NCBI RefSeq assembly: GCF_011297335.1
Contig: NZ_JAAOTJ010000014.1
Coordinates: 124,001 to 188,000, forward strand
Direction: 5' to 3'
DNA from: Catellatospora methionotrophica
GTDB lineage: Bacteria; Actinomycetota; Actinomycetes; Mycobacteriales; Micromonosporaceae
Length of the DNA: 64,000 nucleotides
Each line of letters opens with the position of its first letter. Position 1 is the first letter of the stretch. Below, piece by piece: positions 16,491-25,215 of the stretch. The notes beneath the pieces were generated by a model. That model was not told the origin of the DNA, did not search any database, and saw only the letters and a program-made list of their open reading frames with translations. The position numbers and the translations under genes are program-made.

Positions 16491-17564
16491 ATGTCAGAGA
16501 CGATGCAGGCCGTGGTGTCCCACGGGCCGCACGACTACCGGCTCGAAGAGGTGCCCGTGCCGACCCCGGGACCGGGTGAGGCTTTGGTACGGGTCGAGGC
16601 GGTCGGCATCTGCGCCAGCGACCTGAAGTGCTACCACGGGGCCACGAAGTTCTGGGGCGACGCGTCCCGCCCGGCCTGGGCCGAGACCGAGGTGATCCCC
16701 GGCCACGAGTTCGTCGGCGAGATCGTGCAGCTCGACGACGCGGCGGCCGCGCGCTGGAAGGTCGGCGTCGGCGACCGGGTCACCTCGGAGCAGATCGTGC
16801 CGTGCTGGAAGTGCCGCTACTGCCAGCGCGGGCAGTACTGGATGTGCGCCCCGCACGACATCTACGGCTTCAAGCGGCGCACCCCCGGCGCCATGGCCCA
16901 ATACATGATCTTCCCGGCGGACGCCCTCGTCCACAAGATCTCCAAGGACCTGCCGCCGGCCCACGCGGCCTTCGTGGAGCCGCTGTCCTGCGCACTGCAC
17001 GCCGTCGAGCGCGGTGGCATCCGCTTCGACGACGTCGTGGTCGTGGCGGGCTGCGGCCCGATCGGGCTCGGCATGATCGCCGGCGCGGCGGCGAAGTTCC
17101 CCGCCCGGATCATCGCCCTGGACCTGTCCGACACGAAGCTGGAGCTGGCCAAACTCTGCGGCGCCGACGTCACGGTCAACATCTCCCGGCAGGACCCGAC
17201 GCAGATCGTGCGCGACCTCACCGAGGGCTACGGCGCGGACGTCTACTTCGAGGGCACCGGCCACCCTTCCGCCGTGCTGCAGGGCCTGAACCTGCTGCGC
17301 AAGCTCGGCACCTTCGTCGAGTACGGCGTCTTCAAAGACGACGTGACCGTCGACTGGAGCATCATCAGCGACGACAAGGAACTCGACGTCCGGGGCGCGC
17401 ACCTGGGCCCGCACTGCTGGCCCGCCGCGGTCCGCATGCTGGAGTCCGGCCGGCTGCCGATGGACCGGATCTGCACCCACCAGCTCCCCCTGGCCGACTT
17501 CCAGGCCGGGCTGGACCTGGTCGGCGACGGCACCACCTCGATCAAGGTATCGCTGCTGCCATGA
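16491..17564 (+). CDS. Zinc-dependent medium-chain polyol dehydrogenase
   Basis: A 357-residue MDR enzyme resembling erythritol/L-threitol and related polyol dehydrogenases. The catalytic zinc motifs are GICASDLKCYHG (Cys near 43) and PGHEFVGEI near 75. The structural zinc lobe has four Cys in PCWKCRYCQRGQYWMC. The Rossmann motif is VVAGCGPIGLGMI near 190, with Asp in ALDLSD favouring NAD. ATG 16491 follows AGAGGAGAG. It overlaps the kinase gene by ATGA. Here it should oxidise the dephosphorylated polyol to a ketose, the substrate for the downstream FGGY kinase. The exact polyol is not readable. Confidence 0.9.
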   Translation: MSETMQAVVSHGPHDYRLEEVPVPTPGPGEALVRVEAVGICASDLKCYHGATKFWGDASRPAWAETEVIPGHEFVGEIVQLDDAAAARWKVGVGDRVTSEQIVPCWKCRYCQRGQYWMCAPHDIYGFKRRTPGAMAQYMIFPADALVHKISKDLPPAHAAFVEPLSCALHAVERGGIRFDDVVVVAGCGPIGLGMIAGAAAKFPARIIALDLSDTKLELAKLCGADVTVNISRQDPTQIVRDLTEGYGADVYFEGTGHPSAVLQGLNLLRKLGTFVEYGVFKDDVTVDWSIISDDKELDVRGAHLGPHCWPAAVRMLESGRLPMDRICTHQLPLADFQAGLDLVGDGTTSIKVSLLP

Positions 17565-19051
17565 GCGAGCTGCTGATCGGCATCGACATCGGCACGGCCA
17601 GCACCAAGGCGGTGCTGGCCACCCCCGACGGCACCGTGCTGGCCACCGCCTCCCGCACGCACGCGATGTCGCTGCCCCGACCCGGCTGGGCGGAGATGGA
17701 CGCCGAGTCGCTCTGGTGGGGCGACGTGGTGGCCGTCTGCCAGGAGCTGGTGCCGCAGGCCGCGGGCCACCGGATCGCCGGAGTCTGCGTGAGCGGCGTC
17801 GGCCCGTGCCTGCTGCTCTGCGACGAGCAGCTGCGCCCGGTGCGGCCCGCGATCCTCTACGGCATCGACATGCGCGCCACCGCCGAGATCGCCGAACTGA
17901 CCGGGCGCTACGGGGCGGAGCGGATCGTCGCGCGCGGCGGCACGGCCCTTTCCACACAGGCCGTCGGCCCGAAGATGCTGTGGGTACGGCGCCACGAGCC
18001 CGACGCCTGGGCCCGCGCCACCCGCTGGTACAACTCGTCGTCCTACGCGGTCGCCAAACTCACCGGCGAGTACGTGCTTGATCACCACACGGCCAGCCAG
18101 TGCGATCCGCTCTACGACATCACCACCCGGCAATGGTCCGCTGACTGGGCCGACGACATCGCCCCGGGCCTGGCGATGCCCCGTCTGGTCTGGCCGAGCG
18201 ACGTCGTCGGCACGGTCACCGCCGAAGCGGCGGCACAGACGGGGCTGCCGGTCGGCACGCCGATCTCCGCGGGCACCGTCGACGCGTGGGCCGAGGCGTT
18301 CAGCGCCGGGGTCCGCCGCCCCGGCGACCTGATGCTGATGTACGGCTCGACGATGTTCTTCGTACAGGTGCTCCAGCGCCTGCGGTCGCACCCGATGCTG
18401 TGGACGACGGCCGGGGTGGATCCGGGGTCGTACACGCTGGCGGCGGGCATGGCCACCTCGGGCAGCCTGACCGCCTGGGTACGTGAGCTGACCGGCGGGG
18501 CGAGCTTCGCAGAGCTGGTCACCGAGGCGGCGGCCACCCCGGCCGGCGCGGACGGGCTGCTGGTGCTGCCCTACTTCGCCGGTGAGCGCACCCCGATCTT
18601 CGATCCGCAGGCCCGCGGCGTGATCGCGGGGCTGACCCTGCGGCACCAGCGGGGCCACCTCTACCGGGCCGTCTACGAGGGCATCGCCTTCGGCATCCGG
18701 CAGATCCTGGACTTCCTCGACCAGGCAGCCGGTCCCGCAACACGCATCATGGCGGTCGGCGGCGGCACCCAGGGCGGGCTCTGGACCCAGATCGTGTCCG
18801 ATGTGACCGGCCGCGAGCAGCTCGTACCGGACCAGACCATCGGCGCCAGCTACGGCGACGCGCTGCTGGCCGCGATCGGCGCCGGGCTGGTCACCGCGGA
18901 CACCGACTGGGCGCGGGCGGGCTCGACCGTCGCGCCCGACCCGGCCAACCGGGAGCTCTACGACGAGCTCTACCGCACCTACACGCAGCTGTACCCGGCC
19001 ACCCGCGAGCACATGCACCGCCTCGCCGGCATCCAGGAAGCGGCGTTTTGA
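17561..19051 (+). CDS. FGGY-family carbohydrate kinase
   Basis: A 496-residue sugar kinase of the xylulokinase/erythrulose-kinase kind, which phosphorylates an open-chain ketose or polyol with ATP. The N-terminal phosphate-binding strand is GIDIGTASTKAVLA; the substrate-side motif is ILYGIDMRATAEI near 100; the second ATPase motif is LMLMYGSTMFFVQ near 258; and the adenosine motif AVGGGTQGGLWTQIVSDVTG lies near 400. The length is normal. It is coupled to the dehydrogenase by ATGA and to the PiT gene by TGATG. With the dehydrogenase it completes a route from free polyol to ketose phosphate. Confidence 0.9.
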   Translation: MSELLIGIDIGTASTKAVLATPDGTVLATASRTHAMSLPRPGWAEMDAESLWWGDVVAVCQELVPQAAGHRIAGVCVSGVGPCLLLCDEQLRPVRPAILYGIDMRATAEIAELTGRYGAERIVARGGTALSTQAVGPKMLWVRRHEPDAWARATRWYNSSSYAVAKLTGEYVLDHHTASQCDPLYDITTRQWSADWADDIAPGLAMPRLVWPSDVVGTVTAEAAAQTGLPVGTPISAGTVDAWAEAFSAGVRRPGDLMLMYGSTMFFVQVLQRLRSHPMLWTTAGVDPGSYTLAAGMATSGSLTAWVRELTGGASFAELVTEAAATPAGADGLLVLPYFAGERTPIFDPQARGVIAGLTLRHQRGHLYRAVYEGIAFGIRQILDFLDQAAGPATRIMAVGGGTQGGLWTQIVSDVTGREQLVPDQTIGASYGDALLAAIGAGLVTADTDWARAGSTVAPDPANRELYDELYRTYTQLYPATREHMHRLAGIQEAAF

Positions 19052-19998
19052 TGGTCGCCGCGCTGGCGGCAGCGCTGTTCGTACTGTTCACCGGCTTCAA
19101 CGACGCGGGCGCGCTGGTCGGGATCGGACTACGCGCCCGGGGCCTGCGGCCGGGGGCCGCACTGGTGATGCTCACGGTCGCCGTCGTGGCGGTGCCCGCG
19201 GTCCTGGGCGCGGCGGTCGCCACGACGCTGACCACCCGGCTGGTGTCGTTCGGCTCGGATCGCACACCGCTGCTGGTCGGCATCGCCGTAGCGGTCGCCG
19301 TCACCGTGGCCCTGGCCGCGCGGCGGCTGCCCACCAGCCTGACACTGGCCCTGATCGGCGGCATCTCCGGCGCGGGCATCGCGGCCCGCGCCGACGTCGA
19401 CTGGGTGGTGATCGGCACCGTGCTGGTCATGGCGGCACTGGCCCCCTTCGTGGGAGGGTTCGCCGCCCTGCTGCTCAGCCGGCTGGTCGCCCGCACCCCG
19501 GCACCGCGCGGAGCAGGACGGCGGCTGCGGTGGCTGCACATCGCCGGATTCGCCGCCTGCTGCGTCGCCTACGGCGCCAACGACGGCCAGAAGATGCTCG
19601 CGGTGTACGCGGCGGTGCACGCGACCAGCCCCCAGTCCTACGCCACAGCGCTGTGGCCACAGGTCGTCATCGGCGGCTGCTTCCTGACCGGAGCGCTGCT
19701 GGGCGTACGCAGGCTCGCCGCGTCCATCGGCGGCGGACTGGCCAGCGCCCAGCAGGACGCGGTGGTGGTCACCGAGATGTCGGGCGCGGCGGTCGTCCTG
19801 GGCACAGCCGCCCTGGGCGCGCCGGTGAGCATGACGCAGTCGCTGTCCGGAGCCATGATCGGCACCGGACTGGCACGTAAGACAAGGAGAGTCAGATGGC
19901 GGTCCGTCCTACGTCTTGGCGCGGCATGGCTGCTGACGCTGCCGACCGCATTGGTGGCCGCCGCCGCGGCAAGCGCAGCCCTAAGCGCGTTCCGGTGA
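19051..19998 (+). CDS. PiT-family inorganic phosphate permease
   Basis: A 315-residue membrane protein. The two PiT signature half-sites are visible: TGFNDAG near residue 12 in the first repeat and VAYGANDGQKMLAVYAA near 172 in the second. The end pattern VSMTQSLSGAMIGTGLAR and a last membrane segment (WLLTLPTALVAAAAASAA) are also typical. Nine to ten segments in all. ATG 19051 shares its first base with the kinase stop. PiT proteins move metal-phosphate with protons, and direction depends on gradients. In this operon the protein may export phosphate released from the imported substrate or work as an ordinary uptake system. Confidence 0.88.
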   Translation: MVAALAAALFVLFTGFNDAGALVGIGLRARGLRPGAALVMLTVAVVAVPAVLGAAVATTLTTRLVSFGSDRTPLLVGIAVAVAVTVALAARRLPTSLTLALIGGISGAGIAARADVDWVVIGTVLVMAALAPFVGGFAALLLSRLVARTPAPRGAGRRLRWLHIAGFAACCVAYGANDGQKMLAVYAAVHATSPQSYATALWPQVVIGGCFLTGALLGVRRLAASIGGGLASAQQDAVVVTEMSGAAVVLGTAALGAPVSMTQSLSGAMIGTGLARKTRRVRWRSVLRLGAAWLLTLPTALVAAAAASAALSAFR

Positions 19999-20633
19999 GC
20001 GACGGAAGGCTGGCCGGTCTGCTGCGCGACCTGTCGGGCCGCACCGACCGGGTGCTCGTCGCCCTGGTCGTGGAGCAACTGGCGGCGACTGCGCGGGGCG
20101 TGCGCCTGGCGCATGCGGCCACCAGCGGAGACATCACCGCCGCGCAGGCCCGGACCCGGATGACGGTGGTCGAGCACGACGGAGACGATCGGCGAGCCGC
20201 CCTGGTGCTGCGGATGCAGGCGAGCATCACCTCGCCGATCGACCGCGAGGACCTGTTCCGGCTGTCCCGGTCCGTCGACGACGTCCTCGACGCGCTGCGC
20301 GACTTCGTACGCGAACTCGACCTGTTCGACGCCGCGCCCCAGCCGTCCTACTCGGCGATACTGCAGGCGCTGACCACCAGCGTGGACCACTTCACCGAGG
20401 CGGTCCACCTGCTGGCGGCCGCTCCCCGGCAGGCGGCCCAGCAGGCGCTGCAGGCGAAGAAGCCGGGAGTACGGCTGCACTACCAGCTGGCCCTGGCCGA
20501 GCTGCTGAACCAGCCGCTCACCGCCGAGACACTCAAGGCGACACTGCTGCTCGGACGGCTGGACGCCGCCGGGGTGAGCCTCGCCGGAGCTGCCGACGCG
20601 CTCGCCGACGGCGTCGTCAAGAGGTTCCAGTAG
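19995..20633 (+). CDS. DUF47/PhoU-like partner of the phosphate permease
   Basis: About 212 residues, almost wholly alpha-helical, with the heptad-rich look of the DUF47 family that accompanies PiT permeases (TSPIDREDLFRLSRSVDDVL is the characteristic stretch near residue 75). Probably a cytosolic regulator of the neighbouring permease. GTG 19995 overlaps the permease stop as GTGA. An alternative ATG at 19896 lies inside the permease gene but has a near-perfect AGGAGA 7 bases upstream, formed by codons (AGG AGA) that are rare here. It would add 33 mostly basic residues. I list the shorter form; the start is unsettled. Confidence 0.8.
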   Translation: MSDGRLAGLLRDLSGRTDRVLVALVVEQLAATARGVRLAHAATSGDITAAQARTRMTVVEHDGDDRRAALVLRMQASITSPIDREDLFRLSRSVDDVLDALRDFVRELDLFDAAPQPSYSAILQALTTSVDHFTEAVHLLAAAPRQAAQQALQAKKPGVRLHYQLALAELLNQPLTAETLKATLLLGRLDAAGVSLAGAADALADGVVKRFQ

Positions 20634-20675
20634 TCGACCAGAACTCCACCGTCACAGGGAACGAGGACACCAACG

Positions 20676-21467
20676 GTGATCAACCCAGCGGACCTGATGA
20701 ACACTGCCGTCCAGGCGACCGGCATCGCACTGGACCTGATCAGGTCGGTGCCCCGAGGCAGATCCACCGCCAAGGGCGATCGGGACATGGCGACCGAGAC
20801 CGACTACGCGATCGAACGCGCCGTGCGCGCCTTCCTGGCCGAGCGGACACCGGACATCGGTTTCCTCGGCGAGGAGGACGGGCTCAGCGGCAGCGCGGGG
20901 GAGTGGATGTGGGTCCTCGACCCCATCGACGGGACGGTGAACTTCGTCCATGGGCTACCGCTGTGCGCGGTGTCCCTCGCGCTGCTGCACGGTGACCGCC
21001 CGGTCCTCGGCGTGATCGAGCTACCGCTCCTGGGTGCCCGGTTCACCGCGGTCGAAGGCCACGGCGCGTACGAGAACGACATGCCGGTGACCGTGTCACA
21101 GGTGTCCGACCTCGGTAGCGCGGTAGTGGCGACGGGGGACTACTCGGTCAGCCCCGACGCCGCAGACGACAACCGCGTACGGCTGGCGGTCACGGCAGAG
21201 CTGGCGGCAAGGGCGCAGCGGGTCAGGATGCTCGGGTCCGCCGCGATCGACCTGGTCTGGCTGGCCTCGGGCCGCCTCGACGCGAGCGTCACGATGGGCA
21301 ACAACGCCTGGGACATGGCAGCAGGGGTCGTCATCGCCCGGGAAGCCGGAGCCCTGGTCCTCGACGCGGACGGCACCGAGCACACCACCAGGTACACAGC
21401 GACCATCGCGGTAAGCCCCGGCATCCGAGACGACATCCTGGCGATCGTCAGCCGGGCCAGCGGGTAG
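20676..21467 (+). CDS. Inositol-monophosphatase-family phosphatase
   Basis: A 263-residue member of the IMPase/FBPase superfamily, magnesium-dependent phosphatases of sugar and inositol phosphates. The metal motifs are GEEDG (65-69), LDPIDGTVNF (81-90) and NNAWDMAAG near 211. Length and order are normal. The GTG start at 20676 has ACGAGG 9 bases upstream and lies 42 bases after the DUF47 gene, so it is probably the last gene of the polyol-phosphate operon; a terminator hairpin follows at 21591. The substrate could be an inositol, histidinol or sugar phosphate. It is the third phosphate-ester hydrolase in the cluster. Confidence 0.9.
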   Translation: MINPADLMNTAVQATGIALDLIRSVPRGRSTAKGDRDMATETDYAIERAVRAFLAERTPDIGFLGEEDGLSGSAGEWMWVLDPIDGTVNFVHGLPLCAVSLALLHGDRPVLGVIELPLLGARFTAVEGHGAYENDMPVTVSQVSDLGSAVVATGDYSVSPDAADDNRVRLAVTAELAARAQRVRMLGSAAIDLVWLASGRLDASVTMGNNAWDMAAGVVIAREAGALVLDADGTEHTTRYTATIAVSPGIRDDILAIVSRASG

Positions 21468-21519
21468 CGGCGTCGCGAGGGCCTCGACCAGAGCTGCCCC
21501 GACAGTGACGTCTGCCCCG

Positions 21520-21915
21520 GCTGGCAGATCTGACAGCGGCGCGCAGACGATGCTGCGGCTGCGCAGGGAAGGCGAAAGAGCGTGGCGCGACCCGCGGTTC
21601 GGTCGGCAGGCCGAACCGCGGGGTCAGGCGCAGATGAGGCGTCAGTCGCGTTTTTCCGGGATGTCCACCTCGCCGCGCCATGCGCCGGTCTCTGCGCCGC
21701 GCTCTTCCATGAACTCCTTGAACCGCTGGGCGTCGGCCTTGACCTGGCGGCTGTCCGCGCCGATCGCACTGCCGACGTTCTCCACGAACCCTTCGGGCTT
21801 CCAGTCCAGTTGGACGGTCACCCGGGTGTCGGACTCGCCGAGGCGGTGGAAGGTGACCACACCGGCGTGTTCGGTCTCACCGCTGGTGCTCTTCCAGGCG
21901 ATCCGCTCGTCCGGG
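21520..21915. repeat. Duplicated segment, intact copy (partner at 33056-33290)
   Basis: The 3' half of the SRPBCC gene, its stop region, the terminator hairpin and 70 bases beyond recur in degraded form at 33056-33290. Both copies share the hairpin core CGCGGTTCGG/CCGAACCGCG, then GATGAGGCGTCAG across the stop codon and GGGATGTCCACCTCGCCG in the coding part. By eye the shared parts are roughly 70-80% identical. Confidence 0.7.
21591..21622. terminator. Bidirectional terminator hairpin
   Basis: Perfect 12-base stem CCCGCGGTTCGG (21591-21602) and CCGAACCGCGGG (21611-21622) with an 8-base loop. It lies between the convergent IMPase gene and the SRPBCC gene and can serve both. The same hairpin core recurs at 33141-33172. 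Confidence 0.75.
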
Positions 21916-22112
21916 TGCTGCTCGGTGATCTCAGTGTCGAACTCCCGCTTTGCCCCGGCTACGTCGACGACCCAGTGGCTGTGGGTGTCGTCGATCTGGC
22001 GGACCGACTCGACGCCCTTCATGAAGTGCGGGAAGGACTCGAACTGGGTCCACTGGTTGTACGCCGTGCGAACCGGCACATGAACGTCGACGGATTCTGT
22101 CACCGTGCTCAT
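21642..22112 (-). CDS. SRPBCC-family (polyketide cyclase/START-like) protein
   Basis: A 156-residue START-fold protein: ESVDVHVPVRTAYNQWTQFE at the start, FPHFMKGVESV, then WVVDVAGAKREFDTEI and WKSTSGETEHAGVVTFHRLG, the standard strand order of the SRPBCC cyclase/dehydrase-like group often annotated as coenzyme Q-binding. It binds a hydrophobic ligand in a cavity; no enzyme activity can be assigned. ATG 22112 follows GAGGAGG. A decayed second copy of the gene's end is found at about 33.2 kb, after the urease operon. Confidence 0.88.
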   Translation of the reverse strand: MSTVTESVDVHVPVRTAYNQWTQFESFPHFMKGVESVRQIDDTHSHWVVDVAGAKREFDTEITEQHPDERIAWKSTSGETEHAGVVTFHRLGESDTRVTVQLDWKPEGFVENVGSAIGADSRQVKADAQRFKEFMEERGAETGAWRGEVDIPEKRD

Positions 22113-22276
22113 CGAACGCCTCCTCGGCATCAGGTCAAGATCGTGACCGCGCCAAGGCTTATTACCCGATTCGCGCATATTTAAACCGGCAGGACCCAGC
22201 CCCTGGAAGGGCGCACACACCTCACCCGTGACGATCGGCAGCCGTGTGGCGCGCTGCTGGCCGCGTAGCTCCGCAC

Positions 22277-22640
22277 TCAGCGCTTCCGGACTGGCAACCG
22301 CAGGTAGGACGGGGTGGAGCCTCCAGTGTGGATGACGTGTCGACCGGTGTTGGCGCCGACGTACTCGCCGATGCCGGCCATCATGGTGCCGAGCAGGTTG
22401 CGTACGCTGATGGCGAACCGCAGTTGCTCGCCGGGGTTGAACCGCAGCCCGATGGGCAGCAGGTCGATCTCGATGTCGACGACCTGGCCGGGGGAGATTT
22501 TGTCGACGCGGTCGAAGGAGTGCGCTGGGACGTCCTCGGTAGACAGGATCGGGTCGATGTGTCGTGCCGAGGTGCGTAGCCGACCGTCGGAACCCTTGTA
22601 CTTCCGCAGGCCAGCGAACCGGTCCTGCCGACGGTGATCG
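22277..22640 (-). pseudogene. CocE/NonD-family hydrolase, C-terminal remnant
   Basis: A leftward frame ending at 22277 encodes about 115 residues typical of the C-terminal beta-sandwich of X-Pro dipeptidyl-peptidase/CocE-type hydrolases: GRLRTSARHIDPILSTEDVP, then GQVVDIEIDLLPIGL, FNPGEQLRFAIS and the terminal GRHVIHTGG..SYLRLPV. The alpha/beta-hydrolase catalytic part is absent: the sequence right of about 22640 is unrelated in all three frames. An ATG exists at 22696 but would give a domain fragment with no active site. I treat it as a deletion remnant. Confidence 0.65.
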
Positions 22641-22847
22641 CGAGGGTCTCGCCAGCTGCGGCATCGAAGCCGCACGACCGCATCGAAGCTGAGCAAGCGG
22701 CCGGGTTGTCGGCTGAAGCTCCACGGCCGACGAAGCGGCGACGACTGCGGTGCACCGCCGGACCCACGTGTCAGGCGTCACAGTCCATCTCGGATTCGCC
22801 GACCCCGGCGCGGCAATGGGCGCACGGTCGTCAATGAAGGGCTGGCA

Positions 22848-23150
22848 ATGGGCCAAGAAATGTTCTCGTTCGTCGATCTGCTCGTGGTCGGAGCCGTCGC
22901 GCTGGCGCTGGGCGCCCTGGCGACCGTCGTCTTCCTGTCCTCGGCAGTGCACGAGATGCGCACCGCCAGGTCAGCCGCGACCCGCCAGCGCCGCCAAGCG
23001 GCCGAACTGCTCCGCCTGGCCGAACAGCCCGGTGCTTTGACCGGTGGTGCCTGGAACGCCGACCTGCTGCGCCGGGTGCAGTCTGAGCGGCTGCCGCTCA
23101 ATCGCGGGCACGCCTGGCGGACGTCCGGGCCCCGTCACCGTGAGCTGTGA
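22848..23150 (+). CDS. Small single-pass membrane protein
   Basis: A 100-residue protein with one hydrophobic segment near the N-terminus (LLVVGAVALALGALATVVFL), followed by a basic helix rich in Arg, Ala and Gln (RTARSAATRQRRQAAELLRL) and a hydrophilic tail. ATG 22848 has an AAGGG ribosome binding site. No family recognised; the layout suggests an anchored cytoplasmic helix. It sits alone between the CocE remnant and the STAS gene, so no function can be drawn from context. Confidence 0.55.
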   Translation: MGQEMFSFVDLLVVGAVALALGALATVVFLSSAVHEMRTARSAATRQRRQAAELLRLAEQPGALTGGAWNADLLRRVQSERLPLNRGHAWRTSGPRHREL

Positions 23151-23339
23151 GCGAGCGCCTGGCGCACATCGCGACGATGAGCCGGTGGACCGACCGCCGG
23201 TTTCAGGTCGCGTCAGACGTGCCCAGTCGAGCGACTGGGGTACACCACGCGGCCGTAAGGGTAGGATCTTCACGTTGACTGATTGATCTTCCACTGCCCC
23301 GGACCTCGGCAGCTTGCTGGACGAGCCAGAGGCGAGGAC

Positions 23340-23759
23340 GTGGATAAGCACCCCATGAGCATCAGTGTCGCTCGTAGCCCTGGAGGGCGAATCGCCTGCA
23401 TGTCCATAGCCGGCGACGTCGACTTGGTCGACCCTGTCGATGTGGACGTCGCTCAGCGTCAGCTGGTGGGCATGTCCTGCGATGTTCTGTACGTGGATCT
23501 TGCGCGCGTCACCTTCGGCGGATCTGGCTTGATTCATTACCTCTACAACGTCTCGGAGCAGCTACCGGACGTGCCGATAACGCTCTGCGGATCGACGGAG
23601 ATCACTCGCCAGGTCCTCGAACTGGCAGGCCTGGACGGGCTTGCCGCCATGTGCGACAGCCTGCCGCAAGACTGGGCGTCGGCGAAGACGTCGCCTGCCT
23701 CCGACCTGCGGCTGGCCGGGGATCGGGTGACACCGGTCAGGCCGCAACCAGCCACGTGA
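23340..23759 (+). CDS. STAS-domain anti-sigma-factor antagonist
   Basis: About 139 residues from GTG 23340, which has GAGGCGAGG just upstream; earlier in-frame starts lack a ribosome binding site. The core is a STAS domain: GRIACMSIAGDVDLVDPVDV, VLYVDLARVTFGGSGLIHYL (the phosphoacceptor Ser is kept in GGSGL) and the helix ITRQVLELAGL. The last 30 residues are an unstructured tail. It should switch an anti-sigma kinase; the RsbW-like protein encoded convergently at 23858-24292 is the natural candidate partner. Confidence 0.82.
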   Translation: MDKHPMSISVARSPGGRIACMSIAGDVDLVDPVDVDVAQRQLVGMSCDVLYVDLARVTFGGSGLIHYLYNVSEQLPDVPITLCGSTEITRQVLELAGLDGLAAMCDSLPQDWASAKTSPASDLRLAGDRVTPVRPQPAT

Positions 23760-23857
23760 GAAGACCGGGTCGTCGACGCGCATCGCGCGGCCGGCACCGG
23801 CGTCGCTGCGTGACCGCATCGCCGTCCTTGGTGGCTGATGGAACGATCGAGCCTGGT

Positions 23858-24292
23858 TCAGGCGCTGACGGCGGATGCGCAGCCGTTCAGGTTCATCACG
23901 AGCCGCCATACGTTCGTTCCCGGTCGGCTGTAGAGGTCGACCCGGTCGCATACTTCGTCGGCGATCCTCAGTCCCCATCCGCCAGGCGATGCGGAGGAGC
24001 GTCCGGGCGGCGCGAAGGTGCCGCTGTCGGTGACTTCGCTGATGAGTGCGCCCGTCTCGCTCCACACACGAACGGCACCGCCCTGCGACGTATGGCGCAG
24101 AACGTTCGTGGCGATCTCACTGATCGCGACCCCCAGCGCGGGTAGCCGTGTAGCACACAGCCCGAGACTCTGGGCGCACTCGCTCGCGAATGTCCGGACT
24201 CGGCTGAGGTCGCCGGCAACGTCGAAAACCAGAACGGGGACGCCGGCCGGAGGCGGGTCGAAAGGTCTGCTCACCACATTCACATCGTTCAC
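23858..24292 (-). CDS. RsbW-like anti-sigma-factor kinase
   Basis: About 144 residues with a stand-alone HATPase_c_2 domain. N-box GVAISEIATNVLRHT near residue 65, G1 box VTDSGTF, G2 box GGWGLRIADEVCDRV, ending VWRLVMNL. Such proteins bind a sigma factor and phosphorylate a STAS antagonist. GTG 24292 is the likely start; the frame is open to 24412 but the added 40 residues are low-complexity and unconserved in look. Convergent with the STAS gene, 98 bases apart. No sigma factor gene is in the window. Confidence 0.82.
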   Translation of the reverse strand: MNDVNVVSRPFDPPPAGVPVLVFDVAGDLSRVRTFASECAQSLGLCATRLPALGVAISEIATNVLRHTSQGGAVRVWSETGALISEVTDSGTFAPPGRSSASPGGWGLRIADEVCDRVDLYSRPGTNVWRLVMNLNGCASAVSA

Positions 24293-24523
24293 CGCTCTGA
24301 GTGCCGTGCTCGAGCTATACCGGCCGTGACGCCTGGTAGCTGCGGATACGGCGTACTGGCCGCCTACACCGCAAGACTCTTGTCTACCCGATGTAAGTGG
24401 AATCAAACTCATCCCGCTCGACGCGGCCCGCCCTTTCGCTCAAAGGCTCACTGCCCCGTGCGCTCGCGGACCTCGGGATTGGTCGGTCACGCCGCGATGG
24501 TGCGTTGTGGCCTGCCGGCTCGC

Positions 24524-25126
24524 CTACGACGGCAGCTCCACGCCGACGACCTGCGCGGCGTAGCCGGTCATGAGGCGCAGTGCGTCATGCCGGTTCACCG
24601 ACGTGCCGGTGATGATGTGGTAGCCGTAGGCGTCCTCTAGGGCGACCAGATTGCGGGCGGCGTCGGCCGCGGGCACCGCGAGCCGGAAGGCCTGCCGGTC
24701 GGCGCCGTCGCGCAGGATGTGCTCGTAGAGTTCGGCTTGGCGGTCGAACAGGCTGCGTCGCATGGCGGCCTCGCCGTGGCGCATCCTGGCCTGGGGGGAG
24801 AATTCGTACAGCAGGCAGCACAGCTCGTCGTCGGGTCCGGACGGCAGCCCGGAGTCGATCATCGCGGCGAGGCGCCGTGTGGGGTCGTCGTGGAGTGTGG
24901 CGGCGTGACTGCGGTGCAGGTAGAAACGTTCGACGGCCTCGTCGTAGACGTCTTGGAACAGGTCCTGCACGTCGCGGAAGTAGTAGGTGACGGTGCCGGG
25001 CGACATGCCGGCCGCGTCGGCGATGTCGCGTACGCGCACATGTGCCAGGCCTCGCGCCATGATCGCAGACCGGGTGGCGGCCAACAGGTAGGCGCGGCGC
25101 GCGTCCTGCCGCTTGGGTCGTGCCAC
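24524..25126 (-). CDS. TetR-family transcriptional regulator
   Basis: A 200-residue repressor. The N-terminal HTH at residues 31-50 reads RVRDIADAAGMSPGTVTYYF, preceded by the first helix (RRAYLLAATRSAIMARGLAH). The ligand domain carries a TetR C-terminal pattern with LCCLLYEFSPQARM and the dimer helices near the end. GTG 25126 follows GGGAGAG at a spacing of 3-4; earlier in-frame starts run through low-complexity sequence. The gene stands alone with remnants beside it, so its target is unknown. It could in principle act on the orphan palindrome near 3.1 kb, but nothing in the sequence ties them. Confidence 0.88.
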   Translation of the reverse strand: MARPKRQDARRAYLLAATRSAIMARGLAHVRVRDIADAAGMSPGTVTYYFRDVQDLFQDVYDEAVERFYLHRSHAATLHDDPTRRLAAMIDSGLPSGPDDELCCLLYEFSPQARMRHGEAAMRRSLFDRQAELYEHILRDGADRQAFRLAVPAADAARNLVALEDAYGYHIITGTSVNRHDALRLMTGYAAQVVGVELPS

Positions 25127-25215
25127 ATTCTCTCCCGTCGCATGCGTGCGCACCACCGTACCGCCGCCGTCGGCCGGGTCCGCCGAGACGTGTTCTCTGC
25201 CGTTGTGCACGAGAA

